A stretch of 64,000 bases of DNA from Gammaproteobacteria bacterium. GTDB taxonomy: Bacteria > Pseudomonadota > Gammaproteobacteria > Pseudomonadales > Pseudohongiellaceae. The DNA lies in the NCBI GenBank assembly GCA_012960305.1, contig DUBM01000007.1, positions 1 to 64,000 on the forward strand, written 5' to 3'. The notes beneath the pieces are model-generated. The model was not told where the DNA came from, ran no database searches, and worked only from the letters and a program-made list of their open reading frames with translations. Positions 26,946-37,228 of this stretch are shown one piece after another (the first letter of the stretch is position 1; each line of letters begins with the position of its first letter). A program made the translations under genes and the position numbers.

Positions 26946-28688
26946 ATGTCAATTCAACTCCAGCGCCGAATAGCCAATCCAAATTTAACCCTTCCAGATT
27001 CTATTCATCCGTTACTTCGTCAAATTTACAGTCAACGATCCTTAAATTCCGGTGAAGACCTGCAGCTTGGCTTAGCAAACCTTATCCCTCCCAATCAGTT
27101 GCACGGCATGGATGAAGCAGTTGCATTGCTAACAATTGCTCTGACTGAACAACAGCGGATACTCATTGTTTCAGATTTCGATGCTGACGGTGCAACCAGT
27201 TGCGCACTGGTGATGAACGCACTGCATCAATTTGGAGCTGAGCATGTCGATTACATCGTGCCGAATCGTTTTGACTACGGTTACGGACTTACTCCAGAAA
27301 TTGTGGAATTAGCTCAAACTAAAACCCCAGATTTGATAATTACTGTAGACAACGGAATATCTAGTATAGATGGGGTTTCTGCAGCCAATGCTGCTGGTAT
27401 CAAAGTATTAATTACCGATCACCATCTCCCTGCAGAACAAACGCCAGCCGCAGCAGCTATTGTTAATCCGAATCAACTAGCTTGTTCCTTTCCAAGTAAA
27501 TGCATAGCCGGTGTCGGGGTAATTTTTTATACCATGTTAGCGCTAAGAGCAGAATTAAGAAATTCTGGCTGGTTCCAGCAGAGCGATATTCAGGAGCCAA
27601 ATTTGGCAGATCAGCTCGATCTGGTGGCGTTGGGAACCATTGCGGATGTTGTGGCGTTGGACCGGAACAACAGAATTCTGGTAGCTGAAGGGCTTAAACG
27701 TATTAGAGGAGGACGCACTAGGCCAGGAATTTCTGCCTTACTAAAAATCGCTAATCGAAATCCTTCGGGGCTTACTGCAACCGATCTAGGGTTTGCTATT
27801 GGACCTCGCCTAAATGCTGCTGGCCGATTGGATGATATGTCTACCGGCATTGAGTGTTTGTTGTCCACTAATGAAAGTGATGCTTATTCGTTGGCGATGC
27901 AGTTAGATGCCATGAACAAAGATCGTAAGCAGATAGAAGCCGCTATGCGGGAGCAGGCTTTTAAGAATTTGAATGAGCTCAATATTGAGGTGGCAAATAT
28001 TCCAGCTGCTTTAAGTATTTTTGACTCCCGCTGGCATCAAGGTGTCGTTGGCATTCTGGCTTCTCGAGTTAAAGATAAATATCACCGGCCGGTAATCGCT
28101 TTCGCGGAAGTCGCCGATTCTGATCCTATCGAATTAAAAGGCTCAGGCCGTTCGATTAAGGGCTTTCATATTCGCGATGCCCTAGATAGCGTTGCGAGCA
28201 AGAATCCTGGTTTGATTAGTAAATTTGGGGGTCATGCTATGGCTGCTGGATTAAGTCTTGAAAAAGATAAGTTCGAAAATTTCACCAAAGCTTTTACAGA
28301 AGAGGCAGAGAGGTTGCTGTCACAAGATCAATTACAAGCATTGTTGCTCAGCGATGGAGAAGTAGATCATTCTTATTTTTCTTTGGAGATTGCTAATCTT
28401 CTCGAGCAAGGCGGTCCCTGGGGACAGGAATTCCCCGAACCAATTTTTGATGGGCGTTTTAATTTGGTTAATTTTCGACGAGTTGGTGAGAATCATTTAA
28501 AGATGGTACTAAGTCCTTTGCAATCGCCTCAACAAGCAGTAGATGCAATCGCATTTAATATCGATGAAGAAAATTGGCCCGCTGACAATGCAACCGAAGT
28601 TCACCTGGCCTATAGAATGTCGGTGAATGAATTTCGTGGGAATCGAAGTCTGCAACTTATGGTTGAGAAAATATTGGAATTTATTTAA
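26946..28688 (+). CDS. recJ: Single-stranded-DNA-specific exonuclease RecJ
   Basis: A 5'-to-3' single-strand exonuclease used in recombination and mismatch repair. DHH-family motifs are present: SDFDADGATSCAL near residue 75 (motif I), TVDNGIS (II), and DHHLP near residue 157 (III). The DHHA1 part carries GSGRSIKGFHIRDAL and GGHAMAAGLSL (about residues 395-435), followed by an OB-fold. At 580 residues it is full length. It lies 33 bases after thrC, as in related genomes. Confidence 0.96.
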   Translation: MSIQLQRRIANPNLTLPDSIHPLLRQIYSQRSLNSGEDLQLGLANLIPPNQLHGMDEAVALLTIALTEQQRILIVSDFDADGATSCALVMNALHQFGAEHVDYIVPNRFDYGYGLTPEIVELAQTKTPDLIITVDNGISSIDGVSAANAAGIKVLITDHHLPAEQTPAAAAIVNPNQLACSFPSKCIAGVGVIFYTMLALRAELRNSGWFQQSDIQEPNLADQLDLVALGTIADVVALDRNNRILVAEGLKRIRGGRTRPGISALLKIANRNPSGLTATDLGFAIGPRLNAAGRLDDMSTGIECLLSTNESDAYSLAMQLDAMNKDRKQIEAAMREQAFKNLNELNIEVANIPAALSIFDSRWHQGVVGILASRVKDKYHRPVIAFAEVADSDPIELKGSGRSIKGFHIRDALDSVASKNPGLISKFGGHAMAAGLSLEKDKFENFTKAFTEEAERLLSQDQLQALLLSDGEVDHSYFSLEIANLLEQGGPWGQEFPEPIFDGRFNLVNFRRVGENHLKMVLSPLQSPQQAVDAIAFNIDEENWPADNATEVHLAYRMSVNEFRGNRSLQLMVEKILEFI

Positions 28689-28879
28689 CACAGATTGTGA
28701 CGAGAGAGAAAAAGAGATCAGGCGAGGATGTCGATTAGCTGCCCGACTCAATTAGTTGGATTCTTTGGTCCAGCAATGTGAAGAAGTGCCGAATCTATCA
28801 AATGACAGAGTAATGCATATTTGTTACGTTTTAGCACACAAGCGGGTAGAATGACTGGCTTGAGATGACTGGAGTCATA

Positions 28880-31834
28880 ATGCAACACATTTCTCATAGG
28901 TTATTGATTTTAATTAGTTTTATGGTATTAGTCGGAAGCGGCTCTGGCCAAGTATATGGCCAGTTACATAAGACGGATCAAATCGAAGTCGAACTAATTT
29001 CGGAAACTACTAATGTAGTGCCTGGGGAAACCTTGTGGCTGGCGATTCGACTCGACCCTGCAGAGCACTGGCATACATATTGGAAATTTGGTGGCGATAG
29101 CGGTGTTGCAACCGAAGCCAGTGAGTTTCAATTACCAGCTGGCGCTAGCGCTGGTGAAATAGTTTGGCCAATTCCAGAATGGACTCCTTTTCTCGGTAGC
29201 GAGCTAGTTACCTTCACTTTTGAGCGTGAGGTTCTGTTGCCACTGCCCGTAACCGTGCCAGTGAATTTTGGTGGTTCAACTTTTGATTTAAAGACAAAAA
29301 TTGATTGGCAGGTGTGCGAAGAGATTTGCATACCTGGCGATGCAGAATTTGCTCTTTCCTTGCCAGTTGCAGAATCAGCAGAAATCGATAGTAAATGGCA
29401 AGAAGCTTTCGCTGATACTCGGGCGATGACACCGCTGACAGTTGATCAACACAGCCTTGCCGCAAACTTCAATTCCCATGACGGCAAAGTTAATGTCATG
29501 GTCAAAGCTGAAGAAGCGCTTTTTGCTAATGCAGATGAAGCTTGGTTTTTTCCGACAGAAAAACGTGTGATGAAATACGCCCCATTTCGCAAAGTCATGT
29601 TCGACGGAGAAAGAGTACAAATCAGCACTGAACAACATCGCAGATTTTCGTCTGATCTAACGGAGCTGAATGGGTTACTGTCAGTTGTTGATGACGACGG
29701 CAGCTGGCATGCATATGACATCGTCCCGGGGAAAACCACTAAAGCTTGGGATCACAGTATAGAAGTCGAATTGTTGTCAGAGACAACAAATATTGTTCCC
29801 GGCGAAGCTGTCTGGTTGGGATTAAGACTCGATCCGGCTGAACACTGGCATACCTATTGGAAGATGGGTGGTGACAGCGGTGAGCCTTCAGATATGACAG
29901 AATGGACTGCCCCGGAAGGAACAGTGATAGGGGATATACAGTGGCCGGCGCCGCATTGGCTGCCATTTTATGATACAGATTTAGTCAATTTTGGTTATAA
30001 AGAAGAAATTCTCTTACCTATCTCGGTAACAATCCCCGCAGATTATGAAGGTGATTCTGTTGAATTATCTACGCTGGCGTTTTGGAATGTTTGCGATCAA
30101 ATATGTATTCCAGGAGAACAACGACTTTCAATAAATTTACCGGTAGCCAGTTCATCAGAACTCGATGCTGGGACAGTCTCAATGTTCGCTAGTGCGAGAG
30201 AGGCTCTACCGATTATCGGTCATGACTTAAAATCTATAATCGCGGTAGCAGGTGAGCGGATTAGCCTGGGGTTTGAAGCTAGTGATGCTGTGTTCGCCGA
30301 TTACACCGAAGCATATTTTTTCCCCGAGCAAAGAAGAATTATCAAACCAGGTCCATTGCGGGATGTCAGTTTTCAGCAAAACCTATTGCAAATTACTCAC
30401 CACCAACCTCGAAGAATGTTGGCAGATTTAACCGATGTGTATGGTGTGTTGGTTCTTGAAGACGGCAATGGCAATCGAACAGCCTATGATTTTGAGAATC
30501 CAGCCACGGATGCAAATCTCACCACGATTTTGCCACTAGCAGTAGTAGCTAACTCCGGGAGCTCTGGTTTTGGTTCCGGCTCCGACTCTAATTCTGGCGG
30601 TAGTATTTTGATGTACATGGCTGCGATGCTGTTAGGCGGGATAGTTCTTAATATAATGCCCTGTGTGTTTCCGGTATTGTCGATAAAAGCCTTAAGCTTC
30701 GCAAAAAATGCCGGCGAGTCGGCCCATCGCCAGCGAATGGATGGGTTGGCTTATACAGCAGGTGTTATAGCATCTTTTGTTGCTCTGGCAACTGTACTTA
30801 TCGTACTGCGGGCCGGTGGCGAGCGCATTGGCTGGGCATTTCAATTCCAGCAGCCTTGGTTTGTAGCCCTCATGGTTTATGTTTTCTTTATGATGGCATT
30901 AAGCCTTTCTGGGGTTTTTGAAATTGGCACTGGCTTAATGGGAGCGGGTAGTGGTCTAGCGGAAAAGAAAGGCTACAAAGGCTCATTTTTTACCGGTGTC
31001 CTTTCTACTACGGTAGCTACTCCTTGCACGGCACCTTTCATGGGCCCCGCTTTGGGATTCGCTCTAACTCAGTCCTGGGCAGTGGCGATGTTGATTTTTG
31101 TCTCTCTCGGACTGGGTTTGGCTCTACCAATTTTAGTCCTTTCCTATATGCCTTGGTTAACCAAATATATGCCTAAGCCTGGCGCATGGATGGAAACTTT
31201 CAAACAATTTATGGCTTTTCCGTTGTACGCCTCCGCCTTGTTCTTTCTTTGGGTGTTGGGTAATCAGGTAGGGGTGATGGGAATGGCTTTGGTTCTTGCT
31301 GCTTGTATCTTGCTAGCCTTTGCTGCGTGGATGTACCAACGTAGGTTTAGCTTTGGTCCAATTATGCGCACCGCGAACTACGCTGTAGGTGTAGGTATAA
31401 TCACAATAGTAATTTATCTCATGCAGACCCCTTTTTTACAGTCCGCACCGGTTGCACAGGCAGCTAGCGTTGATGATGATAATTCCACTCTCAACTATGA
31501 AGTTTTCAGTACGGCCCGTTTGAATGAGCTGCAGGCCGAGGGTAAACCTGTATTTGTAAACATGACTGCAGCTTGGTGTATAACCTGCCTTGCCAATGAG
31601 CAAACAACTTTGGGCACAGAGCGAGTTCAACAGGCCTTGGATGATAATCAAATCACTTATATGAAAGGCGATTGGACCAACGAAGACCCAGAAATTACCG
31701 ATATTCTTGAGCGTTTCAATCGTCCTTCAGTGCCACTTTATATATTGTATCCCGGTGATAGTTCCAAAGAGCCCGTGATACTGCCCCAGATATTGACCCC
31801 TGGAATTGTGGCATCTGCTTTCGCAGAAATTTAA
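28880..31834 (+). CDS. DsbD/ScsB-like thiol:disulfide reductase with duplicated N-terminal domain
   Basis: An exported protein of about 984 residues (signal peptide to about residue 28). Two homologous periplasmic domains come first, starting EVELISETTNVVPGETLWLA (near residue 36) and EVELLSETTNIVPGEAVWLG (near residue 292). Each carries DPAEHWHTYWK and a C-x-x-x-CIPG pair. A DsbD membrane domain follows, with LNIMPCVFPVLSIKALSFAK and STTVATPCTAPFMGP supplying the redox cysteines. A C-terminal thioredoxin-like domain has WCITC near residue 900. It should pass electrons from the cytoplasm to periplasmic targets. Single-copy N-terminal domains are the rule in ScsB and DsbD, so the tandem copy is unusual. 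The ATG at 28880 (GGAG upstream) is preferred over the one at 28865. Confidence 0.88.
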   Translation: MQHISHRLLILISFMVLVGSGSGQVYGQLHKTDQIEVELISETTNVVPGETLWLAIRLDPAEHWHTYWKFGGDSGVATEASEFQLPAGASAGEIVWPIPEWTPFLGSELVTFTFEREVLLPLPVTVPVNFGGSTFDLKTKIDWQVCEEICIPGDAEFALSLPVAESAEIDSKWQEAFADTRAMTPLTVDQHSLAANFNSHDGKVNVMVKAEEALFANADEAWFFPTEKRVMKYAPFRKVMFDGERVQISTEQHRRFSSDLTELNGLLSVVDDDGSWHAYDIVPGKTTKAWDHSIEVELLSETTNIVPGEAVWLGLRLDPAEHWHTYWKMGGDSGEPSDMTEWTAPEGTVIGDIQWPAPHWLPFYDTDLVNFGYKEEILLPISVTIPADYEGDSVELSTLAFWNVCDQICIPGEQRLSINLPVASSSELDAGTVSMFASAREALPIIGHDLKSIIAVAGERISLGFEASDAVFADYTEAYFFPEQRRIIKPGPLRDVSFQQNLLQITHHQPRRMLADLTDVYGVLVLEDGNGNRTAYDFENPATDANLTTILPLAVVANSGSSGFGSGSDSNSGGSILMYMAAMLLGGIVLNIMPCVFPVLSIKALSFAKNAGESAHRQRMDGLAYTAGVIASFVALATVLIVLRAGGERIGWAFQFQQPWFVALMVYVFFMMALSLSGVFEIGTGLMGAGSGLAEKKGYKGSFFTGVLSTTVATPCTAPFMGPALGFALTQSWAVAMLIFVSLGLGLALPILVLSYMPWLTKYMPKPGAWMETFKQFMAFPLYASALFFLWVLGNQVGVMGMALVLAACILLAFAAWMYQRRFSFGPIMRTANYAVGVGIITIVIYLMQTPFLQSAPVAQAASVDDDNSTLNYEVFSTARLNELQAEGKPVFVNMTAAWCITCLANEQTTLGTERVQQALDDNQITYMKGDWTNEDPEITDILERFNRPSVPLYILYPGDSSKEPVILPQILTPGIVASAFAEI

Positions 31835-31951
31835 GCTCAGCTAATCCATAAATGGCTCTAACTGGGCTTGAGCAGTTTTCTTCGATAGGAATTCTGACGG
31901 TATTCTCAATTAATCCTTTCTATTTGTGATTTCGGTTTTATCTTTAGAATT

Positions 31952-32998
31952 ATGAATGCAATCTGTATCAACTTTTTTAGTCTATTATTGGTGGCAAATT
32001 CAGCCAGCGGTGCGGCTATCCCGGCAGATGTGCCTAAGCAATCGTTGTCGAAAGAGTTCGATAGTGCACATGAAGTTGCGCTTGATATGCCGCGTTTACA
32101 CAGTCTGCTGATTAGTCGTGGCAGTGACTTAATCTTTGAAGAATATTATAACGGTACTGACCCAACTCGACCGGCGAACATGAAGTCGGCTTCAAAGAGT
32201 GTGATTTCTGCGCTGGTAGGAATAGCTATAGATAATGGTCACATCGAATCCGAGAATGAAAAGATTGCAGATTATTTTCCTGAATTGATTTCCGCTAGAA
32301 GTAATAGTGATAAACAATCAATTTCCATTAAAAATCTTTTAACCATGCAGTCTGGATTGGAGACTACCAGTAATCGAAATTACGGGAAGTGGGTCCTTAG
32401 TGATAACTGGGTTGAATTCGCAGTGAATCAACCCCTGGTAGCAGCCCCTGGTACGCGCATGCTTTATAGTACAGGTAGTACGCATTTGCTTTCGGCAATA
32501 CTTGCAAAAGCTACGGGTATGAATACGAAAAAATTCGCTCAGGAAATGCTAACATCTAAGCTAGGCTATTCCATGTCCTACTGGTCGCAAGATCCACAGG
32601 GAATATATTTTGGGGGTAACGACATGGAGATGACGCCGCGACAAATGCTGACTTTTGGAAACCTTTATCTCAATGATGGTCGTCATCAAGGGAAGCAAGT
32701 GTTGTCGGAACGTTGGGTTGAGGTTTCTCATCAGGCTCATGCGCGTTCTCCCCGTGGGCAAGGTAGGTTTTATGGCTACGGTTGGTGGCTACGTGATCTG
32801 GCAGGTATGCAAGTTCCCGTTGCCTGGGGTTACGGCGGCCAGTTAATTTTTGTGGTCAAAGAGCTGGACCTGGTAGTTGTAGCGACTTCGGATAGCAAGC
32901 CCGGTCCTAGCCGGCGTGGGCATCTGGGGCGGTTGTATGATTTAGTTGAAACCGAAATACTTACTCCGTTGCATACTCCAGAATTATCTGCTCGCTAA
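31952..32998 (+). CDS. Exported serine hydrolase, beta-lactamase-related
   Basis: A 348-residue protein with an N-terminal signal peptide (to about residue 25, ending ANSASGAAIPA). The catalytic S-x-x-K is S79-A-S-K82 in NMKSASKSVISALVG. The second motif is YSTGSTHLLSAIL near residue 170. The sequence then runs through YGYGWWLRDL and AWGYGGQLIFVVKELDLVVV, where the aromatic-rich GG stands for the third motif. It belongs to the broad 6-aminohexanoate-dimer-hydrolase and esterase branch of the beta-lactamase fold. The natural substrate is unknown. It is apparently monocistronic. Confidence 0.85.
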   Translation: MNAICINFFSLLLVANSASGAAIPADVPKQSLSKEFDSAHEVALDMPRLHSLLISRGSDLIFEEYYNGTDPTRPANMKSASKSVISALVGIAIDNGHIESENEKIADYFPELISARSNSDKQSISIKNLLTMQSGLETTSNRNYGKWVLSDNWVEFAVNQPLVAAPGTRMLYSTGSTHLLSAILAKATGMNTKKFAQEMLTSKLGYSMSYWSQDPQGIYFGGNDMEMTPRQMLTFGNLYLNDGRHQGKQVLSERWVEVSHQAHARSPRGQGRFYGYGWWLRDLAGMQVPVAWGYGGQLIFVVKELDLVVVATSDSKPGPSRRGHLGRLYDLVETEILTPLHTPELSAR

Positions 32999-33225
32999 CC
33001 TTCGTATTGTTTTAAACTTCGATCAATAGTGATCACTTCCTTGCCGAGTGAAAAGTCGGCAAGTTTGTTGCATTAAAGCTAAGTTCTAGTTTTAAGGTAT
33101 CTCCATGTTGAGTTCTTAGATGTCTTTCGGCAGAATGAGAGAGAGTCAAGGACAATGTGATATTATCGAAAATCACTGCGTAAACGGGCGAAATCGCTAA
33201 CTTCAGCGGTAGGGTATTGCAAACC

Positions 33226-34353
33226 ATGAAAACACTCAATTACGCAGCCACAGCAATTCTAGTGGTGCTGGTTTTCTACCTTCTCAATGCCGGGGAGGGT
33301 TTATTGTTACCTTTAGTCATTGCAATTACCTTGTGGTATTTAATCAATACTCTCGCCAGCGCCTTCGCTCGAATTCGAATAGGTAGTTTTCACTTTCCTA
33401 AACCGATCTGTCTGACAGCCTCATTGCTGTCGTTTATTTTGGCTATTTGGGGGTTAATAAGCTTCCTCAGCTCAACTTTCGGCGATGTGTTAGATGTGGC
33501 TGACCAATACCAGATAAATCTCATTACGAGGCTGCAAGATTTCCCCTTAATAAATTTGGCAGACTTCGAAGGGCAGACCCCTACCGAACTGCTAGGAAGC
33601 TGGATAAATTTGCCAAGTTTTCTCGCATCTTTAGCAAGCTCCTTCACTGGCATCCTAACCAGCGGGGGCATTATTCTCATATATACAAGTTTTCTTTTTC
33701 TCGAGCAGGGTCAATTACGATCAAAGATAGCAGCATTAGTTGGTAATCCTGAAGACGAAGAAAATGTTCAAAAAATCCTTAAGCGCATTCGAGATGATAT
33801 TCAGAAATATATAAGCATCAAATTTTTCACCAGCTCTATGACAGGTATTTTGAGCTACACTTTCCTGCGGCTGGTAGAAGTAGATTTTGCAGGTCTCTGG
33901 GGCTTGTTAATCTTTTTGTTAAATTTTATTCCCACAGTCGGCTCGATCATTGCCACAATTTTTCCTGCTATGATTGCGCTTGCTCAGTCAGATGGTTATT
34001 CATTGTTTTTCTTGGTATTGGTTGGTATAGGCGTGCTTCAAATCTGTATCGGAAATATTCTTGAGCCGCGGCTTATGGGTTCTTCTTTTAATCTTAGCCC
34101 GATTATAATTTTGTTGAATCTTGGTTTATGGAATTATATTTGGGGGATTCCCGGCATGTTTCTTTGTGTGCCGTTCTTGATTATTATTACCATTGTCTTG
34201 AGCCATTTTCCTCAAACTCGGAGAATTGCCATCATGCTTTCCAGTGATGGGCGGTTGAGAGTTCCTTTGGACAAAACTATGGGTGCGTTCGGCTTTGACC
34301 CTACGAAAAGCCTGTTACCCCCAGACCAAGCTGGAAATCCCGACAAGGATTAA
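33226..34353 (+). CDS. AI-2E-family transporter (TqsA/PerM-like permease)
   Basis: A membrane protein of 375 residues with about eight helices. The central soluble loop and the following LRLVEVDFAGLWGLLIFLLN then FIPTVGSIIATIFPAMIAL are typical of the family, as is the late GNILEPRLMGSSFNLSPIII. Members include the E. coli quorum-signal exporter TqsA and proteins proposed to act as ion antiporters, so the substrate cannot be assigned. The start is placed at the ATG at 33226 in preference to a TTG at 33217. Confidence 0.88.
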   Translation: MKTLNYAATAILVVLVFYLLNAGEGLLLPLVIAITLWYLINTLASAFARIRIGSFHFPKPICLTASLLSFILAIWGLISFLSSTFGDVLDVADQYQINLITRLQDFPLINLADFEGQTPTELLGSWINLPSFLASLASSFTGILTSGGIILIYTSFLFLEQGQLRSKIAALVGNPEDEENVQKILKRIRDDIQKYISIKFFTSSMTGILSYTFLRLVEVDFAGLWGLLIFLLNFIPTVGSIIATIFPAMIALAQSDGYSLFFLVLVGIGVLQICIGNILEPRLMGSSFNLSPIIILLNLGLWNYIWGIPGMFLCVPFLIIITIVLSHFPQTRRIAIMLSSDGRLRVPLDKTMGAFGFDPTKSLLPPDQAGNPDKD

Positions 34354-34508
34354 ACTGTGGTTTGGAGGGAGTTTTGCTATAGATTGACTTTCTCTTAAGA
34401 ATAACAACTTGAAACCCTGCAAATTCAGCGTATTAAGCGCTATAATCCCCTGCTTTTTTGGAAACGAACAGCTTTCCGGCGGGAGCTGGCAGTTCTTGAG
34501 GTTCATTG

Positions 34509-37106
34509 ATGAACAGTGCCGAGATTAGACAGAGGTTCTTAGATTTTTTTGCTAACCGTGGACATGAAATTGTTCCGAGCAGCTCGCTGGTACCCGCAAA
34601 TGACCCAACTCTGCTATTCACAAATGCAGGCATGGTGCAATTCAAGGATGCCTTTTTGGGCAATGAACAGCGCGCTTGCCCCCGTGCCACTAGTTCGCAG
34701 CGTTGCGTTCGAGCCGGGGGAAAGCATAATGATCTGGAAAATGTCGGCTATACCGCACGCCACCATACTTTTTTCGAAATGCTTGGCAATTTCTCTTTCG
34801 GTGATTATTTCAAACGTGAAGCGATCCAGCATGCCTGGGACTTTCTAACTGTGGAACTGGGTTTGGCGCCAGAAAAGCTTTGGGTAACTGTTTTTGAAGA
34901 TGATGACGAAGCCGCGGCAATTTGGTTAGACGAAATGAAGATTGATCCCAATAGGTTTTCACGCCTTGGTGAGAAAGATAATTTTTGGGCAATGGGGGAC
35001 ACCGGACCCTGCGGACCTTGTTCAGAAATATTTTATGATCACGGCGACTGCGTTGCTGGCGGGCCTCCAGGTAGCCAGGATGAAGATGGCGATCGCTACA
35101 TCGAAATCTGGAATCTAGTTTTCATGCAATTCGAGCGTAAAGCCGACGGCTCCATGACACCATTACCGAAGCCTTCAGTTGACACCGGTGCTGGCTTGGA
35201 GCGCGTATCTGCGGTTATGCAAAACGTCCATAGCAATTATGAAATAGATTTATTTCAAAACCTTTTGGATAACATTGCTGAAGTTACAGGCGTTGAAGAT
35301 ACCCAGAATAACTCCTTGCGAGTGATTGCTGACCACATACGTTCATGTGCTTTTCTCGTGGTTGATGGAATTGCTCCCTCTAATGAGGGCAGAGGTTATG
35401 TGCTGCGGCGTATCATCCGTCGAGCCGTGCGTCATGGTTACCAGTTAGGTGTAAAGGATATTTTTTTCTACAGATTGGTAGATGGCTTGGCGAAAATCAT
35501 GGGTGATGCTTATCCAGAGCTTTTGGAAAACCAGGCCCTTGTAGAAAAAGTCTTGCAAGAGGAAGAGGAACAATTTGCCCGAACCCTTGAAAATGGAATG
35601 AGCATCTTAGAGAAAGCTATTGATGATCTCGACGGGAAAATAATTCCCGGTGAAACCGTCTTTCGCCTCTATGATACCTACGGATTTCCAGTTGATTTAA
35701 CTGCTGATGTAGCACGAGAATATGAGCTCACCATTGATATGGATAACTTTAACAAAGCGATGTCCTTGCAAAGAGAACAAGCTCGAGCTGCAAGTAATTT
35801 TTCTGCAGTAGATAAGCTTGACTTGGATCCAGTGCTTAGTACTGACTTTATTGGCTATGATGAGCTAGCCGGTTCAGCAAAAGTTACAGCAATTTATAGT
35901 CTCTCGAATGAGAGCCTTAATGAGGCTGGGTCAGAAGAAGTATTGCTACTGTTAGATTCAAGTCCATTTTATGGGGAGTCCGGAGGGCAAGTAGGAGACT
36001 CAGGGATGCTTCGAAATGATACGGCTGAATTCAAAGTGCTCGATACTCAGAAGCAGGGAGATGTACCCATTCATCGAGGCGCACTCCGCAGCGGTGAATT
36101 AAAAGTAGGGGATCAGGTTTTCACTGAAGTTTCTGTCAGTGAGCGCGCTGCTATTACATTGAACCATTCGGCAACTCATCTCATGAATGCGGCCCTAAGA
36201 AGTGTATTGGGTATCCATGTAAACCAAAAAGGTTCGTTGGTCGATATGGATAGATTGCGGTTTGACTTTTCTCATTCATCAGTAGTTAGTAAAGCCGAAT
36301 TGCAACAAATTGAAGATCAGGTCAATCAGAAAATATTGGCTAACTTTTTAGTTAATAAAGAAGTGATGCCTATCGCGGATGCACAACAAAAAGGTGCGCT
36401 TGCTCTGTTTGGTGAAAAGTATGGCGATAACGTAAGAGTAGTAAGCATGGGTGGTGAGTACTCAGTAGAATTTTGTGGAGGGACCCACGTAAACCGCACA
36501 GGTGATATAGGTTTGTTCAAGATTGTCAGCGAAACCGGAATCTCCGCAGGCGTTAGACGGATAGAAGCAGTAACCGGCAATGGTGCCCACGCGTTAATTG
36601 TCCATGAAGAGCAAACCTTAAGACAAGTGTGTGAAATAGTAAAATCGAAACCGGATGAGCTAGTTGATAAAGTGAAGAAACTTGTTGCCGGAAACAAAGC
36701 TTTAGAAAAAAAACTCGACCAGCTAAAGTCTAAAATGGCCTCCAATACCGGAAGTGATTTGGCGTCGCAAGCGGAGGAGCTGGCAGGGTCGAAATTATTG
36801 GTTACTGCCGTTGAAGGTTTTAATTCCAAGACTTTACGTGACACAGTAGATCAGTTGAAGAACAAACTTGGTAGCGCAATTGTTGTGCTAGCCAATGTCA
36901 GTGATGGCAAAGTGAGTTTAGTTGCCGGCGTCAGTGGGGACTTATCTGACAAAGTTAAGGCCGGAGAACTAGTAAATATGGTTGCTTTAAAAATTGGAGG
37001 CAAGGGTGGTGGTCGCCCCGATATGGCAATGGCAGGAGGTAGTGATGCTAGTGCTTTGCCGGAAGCATTGGCCAGCGTCAAACCCTGGGTCGAGTCTAAA
37101 CTGTAG
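34509..37106 (+). CDS. alaS: Alanyl-tRNA synthetase
   Basis: Charges tRNA-Ala. The class II core opens [20 protein letters not shown], with [15 protein letters not shown] (motif 2 region) and [13 protein letters not shown] (motif 3). The editing domain has [12 protein letters not shown] and [13 protein letters not shown], with the zinc-binding residues that clear Ser- and Gly-tRNA-Ala. The C-Ala domain ends [19 protein letters not shown]. At 865 residues it is the usual size. The ATG at 34509 is preferred, with GAGG 7 bases upstream. The order alaS, lysC, csrA, tRNA-Ser is conserved in gammaproteobacteria. Confidence 0.97.
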   Translation: MNSAEIRQRFLDFFANRGHEIVPSSSLVPANDPTLLFTNAGMVQFKDAFLGNEQRACPRATSSQRCVRAGGKHNDLENVGYTARHHTFFEMLGNFSFGDYFKREAIQHAWDFLTVELGLAPEKLWVTVFEDDDEAAAIWLDEMKIDPNRFSRLGEKDNFWAMGDTGPCGPCSEIFYDHGDCVAGGPPGSQDEDGDRYIEIWNLVFMQFERKADGSMTPLPKPSVDTGAGLERVSAVMQNVHSNYEIDLFQNLLDNIAEVTGVEDTQNNSLRVIADHIRSCAFLVVDGIAPSNEGRGYVLRRIIRRAVRHGYQLGVKDIFFYRLVDGLAKIMGDAYPELLENQALVEKVLQEEEEQFARTLENGMSILEKAIDDLDGKIIPGETVFRLYDTYGFPVDLTADVAREYELTIDMDNFNKAMSLQREQARAASNFSAVDKLDLDPVLSTDFIGYDELAGSAKVTAIYSLSNESLNEAGSEEVLLLLDSSPFYGESGGQVGDSGMLRNDTAEFKVLDTQKQGDVPIHRGALRSGELKVGDQVFTEVSVSERAAITLNHSATHLMNAALRSVLGIHVNQKGSLVDMDRLRFDFSHSSVVSKAELQQIEDQVNQKILANFLVNKEVMPIADAQQKGALALFGEKYGDNVRVVSMGGEYSVEFCGGTHVNRTGDIGLFKIVSETGISAGVRRIEAVTGNGAHALIVHEEQTLRQVCEIVKSKPDELVDKVKKLVAGNKALEKKLDQLKSKMASNTGSDLASQAEELAGSKLLVTAVEGFNSKTLRDTVDQLKNKLGSAIVVLANVSDGKVSLVAGVSGDLSDKVKAGELVNMVALKIGGKGGGRPDMAMAGGSDASALPEALASVKPWVESKL

Positions 37107-37228
37107 TTTCTAGATATGTAATTACCAAATAACTGGAACTGTGCGATAGAGTATCAAATTGAAAATATACTCAACTGCAAATAGAGAATGTTAAGAATCA
37201 GATAGTATTAAAAAAGTATGGAAGAGTA

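Noticed and set aside
28880..31834. DsbD tandem domain as an assembly duplication
   Set aside because: The two copies differ at many positions in DNA and protein, so this is not a collapsed or duplicated read artefact.
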